Source: Anaerostipes butyraticus
GTDB lineage: Bacteria > Bacillota > Clostridia > Lachnospirales > Lachnospiraceae
Direction of reading: 5' to 3'
Assembly: GCF_016586355.1 (NCBI RefSeq)
Contig: NZ_BLYI01000047.1
Coordinates: 124,001 to 188,000 of the forward strand
Length of the DNA: 64,000 nucleotides
Shown here: positions 63,149 to 64,000 of the stretch, in pieces
Layout of the letters: each line of letters begins with the position of its first letter
Numbering within the stretch: position 1 is the first letter of the stretch
Program-made: the position numbers and the translations under genes
Notes under the pieces: model-generated
The model's database searches: none
Told to the model about the DNA's origin: nothing
What the model saw: only the letters and a program-made list of their open reading frames with translations

Positions 63149-64000
63149 ATGAAGCGATATTTTGATAATTATATGATAAAACATCCGGTATCAGTTCAGC
63201 CAATGATGGAAATCGAAGGATTTCTTGTACGTCCAGGTATGTTTGATTTAAATGGTGCGACAGAATTGCCAATCGGGGTCAATTTTACAATCCATACCAG
63301 CGGAGGGACGGGATGTGAACTGCTTTTATTTCATGTAGGAGAAGAAGAGCCATATGCGGTGATTCCGTTTCCGGAATCGTATAAGATCGGGGATGTTTAT
63401 TCCATGATCGTGTTTGAATTAGATATTAATGAATTTGAGTATGCTTACCGGATTGACGGTCCGCATGAACCGGAAAAGGGGCTGCTTTTTGATAAAAATA
63501 ATATTTTACTGGATCCTTATGCCAGAGCGGTGGCAGGAAGAAGAACATGGGGAAAGAAGCGTCAGGCAACGTATCATGCCCGTGTCGTAAAAGATGTGTT
63601 TGACTGGGGAGACCGGCCGCAGTCCGACCGGGAGATGAGTGACCTGATCATATATGAACTCCATGTGAGGGGATTTACAAAACATCCTTCTTCCAATGTA
63701 AAACATGGAGGAACATTCGAGGGCCTGAAGGAGAAGATCCCTTATCTGAAAGAACTGGGCATCAACGCCGTAGAACTGATGCCGGTCTTCGAGTTTGATG
63801 AGACGATCAATGCCAGGGAAGTGGATGGAAATACCCTTTTGGAGTACTGGGGATATAATACCGTCAGTTATTTTTCACCGAACAATAACTACGCGGCATT
63901 GGATGATTTTAAGAAGGAAGGCTGGGAGTTAAAAGAACTGATCCGGGAACTTCATGAGAATGGAATCGAAGTCATACTGGATGTGGTATTTAACCATACG
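63149..64000 (+). CDS. glgX: Glycogen debranching enzyme GlgX/pullulanase-type GH13, 3' end outside window
   Basis: 284 codons open to the last base. ATG 63149 follows AAAAAAGGATGG. N-terminal CBM48-like part (about 20-150; EGFLVRPGMFDLNGATELPIGVNFTIHT), then the GH13 barrel begins with DLIIYELHVRGFT, YLKELGINAVELMPVFEF, NYWGYN-like LLEYWGYNTVSYFSP, and conserved region I VILDVVFNHT. Catalytic Asp and Glu lie beyond the window. Removes alpha-1,6 branches from glycogen or related glucans; GlgX versus pullulanase cannot be settled from this part. Confidence 0.85.
   Translation, partial: MKRYFDNYMIKHPVSVQPMMEIEGFLVRPGMFDLNGATELPIGVNFTIHTSGGTGCELLLFHVGEEEPYAVIPFPESYKIGDVYSMIVFELDINEFEYAYRIDGPHEPEKGLLFDKNNILLDPYARAVAGRRTWGKKRQATYHARVVKDVFDWGDRPQSDREMSDLIIYELHVRGFTKHPSSNVKHGGTFEGLKEKIPYLKELGINAVELMPVFEFDETINAREVDGNTLLEYWGYNTVSYFSPNNNYAALDDFKKEGWELKELIRELHENGIEVILDVVFNHT

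Noticed and set aside
1-64000. CRISPR array, rRNA operon, prophage or integrative element
   Set aside because: No regularly spaced identical repeats, no rRNA sequence, no integrase, capsid or conjugation genes were seen.

Overview
The window reads as an ordinary chromosomal segment of a Gram-positive anaerobe of the Clostridia, most likely a Lachnospiraceae gut bacterium (Blautia/Mediterraneibacter/Dorea-like). Grounds: low-to-middling G+C, strong AGGAGG ribosome binding sites, abundant lipoproteins, an alpha2-type GlyRS, a CIRCE-controlled clpB, an EFR1-type flavodoxin-ferredoxin, a DUF362 protein, and isolated redox genes with LysR/Rrf2-type regulators. No rRNA, prophage, intact IS or CRISPR array was seen. 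Species assignment is inference.

Layout. 0-9.8 kb: end of an M16C peptidase, era, recO, an XRE regulator, glyQS, ppk1 and pyrC. 9.8-16 kb: a complete phosphate regulon operon (pstS-pstC-pstA-pstB-phoU-phoP-phoR) behind a cluster of Pho-box-like repeats; its PstS has its two halves in swapped order. 16-25.5 kb: a secreted glucosaminidase, a polar amino-acid ABC importer, citrate synthase, a lipoprotein, a lipase-like hydrolase with an NlpC/P60-like protein, and an uncharacterised pair of exported proteins. 25.5-34.8 kb: CIRCE/clpB, a FeoA-like protein, a ClC transporter, ung, a HAD phosphatase, a D,D-carboxypeptidase, a lipid kinase, tRNA-Arg(CCT) and a DJ-1 protein. 34.8-41.5 kb: membrane and housekeeping RNA/nucleotide genes (DUF1189, EamA, rhodanese, RlmL-like, RdgB, YfcE-like, RlmD-like), a 120-bp inverted-repeat element and a tiny Asn-rich gene.

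41.5-51 kb is the accessory-looking part: a decayed AbiE toxin-antitoxin remnant, DUF2000, ABM monooxygenase, EFR1 ferredoxin-flavodoxin with a divergent Rrf2 regulator and three TGTAAA-type palindromes, PAP2, DUF362, an FMN reductase whose natural start codon is ATA, an aldo/keto reductase that carries a lipoprotein signal, an acetyltransferase, a LysR regulator, a flavodoxin and a MATE-transporter stump. 51-64 kb: a two-component system with an FtsX-type ABC exporter (peptide-antibiotic-response-like), GNAT, XRE-cupin plus azlCD, an ABC-F protein behind a leader-peptide/double-terminator attenuator, AraC with a divergent sugar acetyltransferase, an AEC carrier, and the start of a glycogen-debranching GH13 enzyme that leaves the window.

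The strongest points for follow-up are the circularly permuted PstS, the ABC-F leader, the AbiE remnant, the exported oxidoreductase, the ATA start, and the uncharacterised exported pair.
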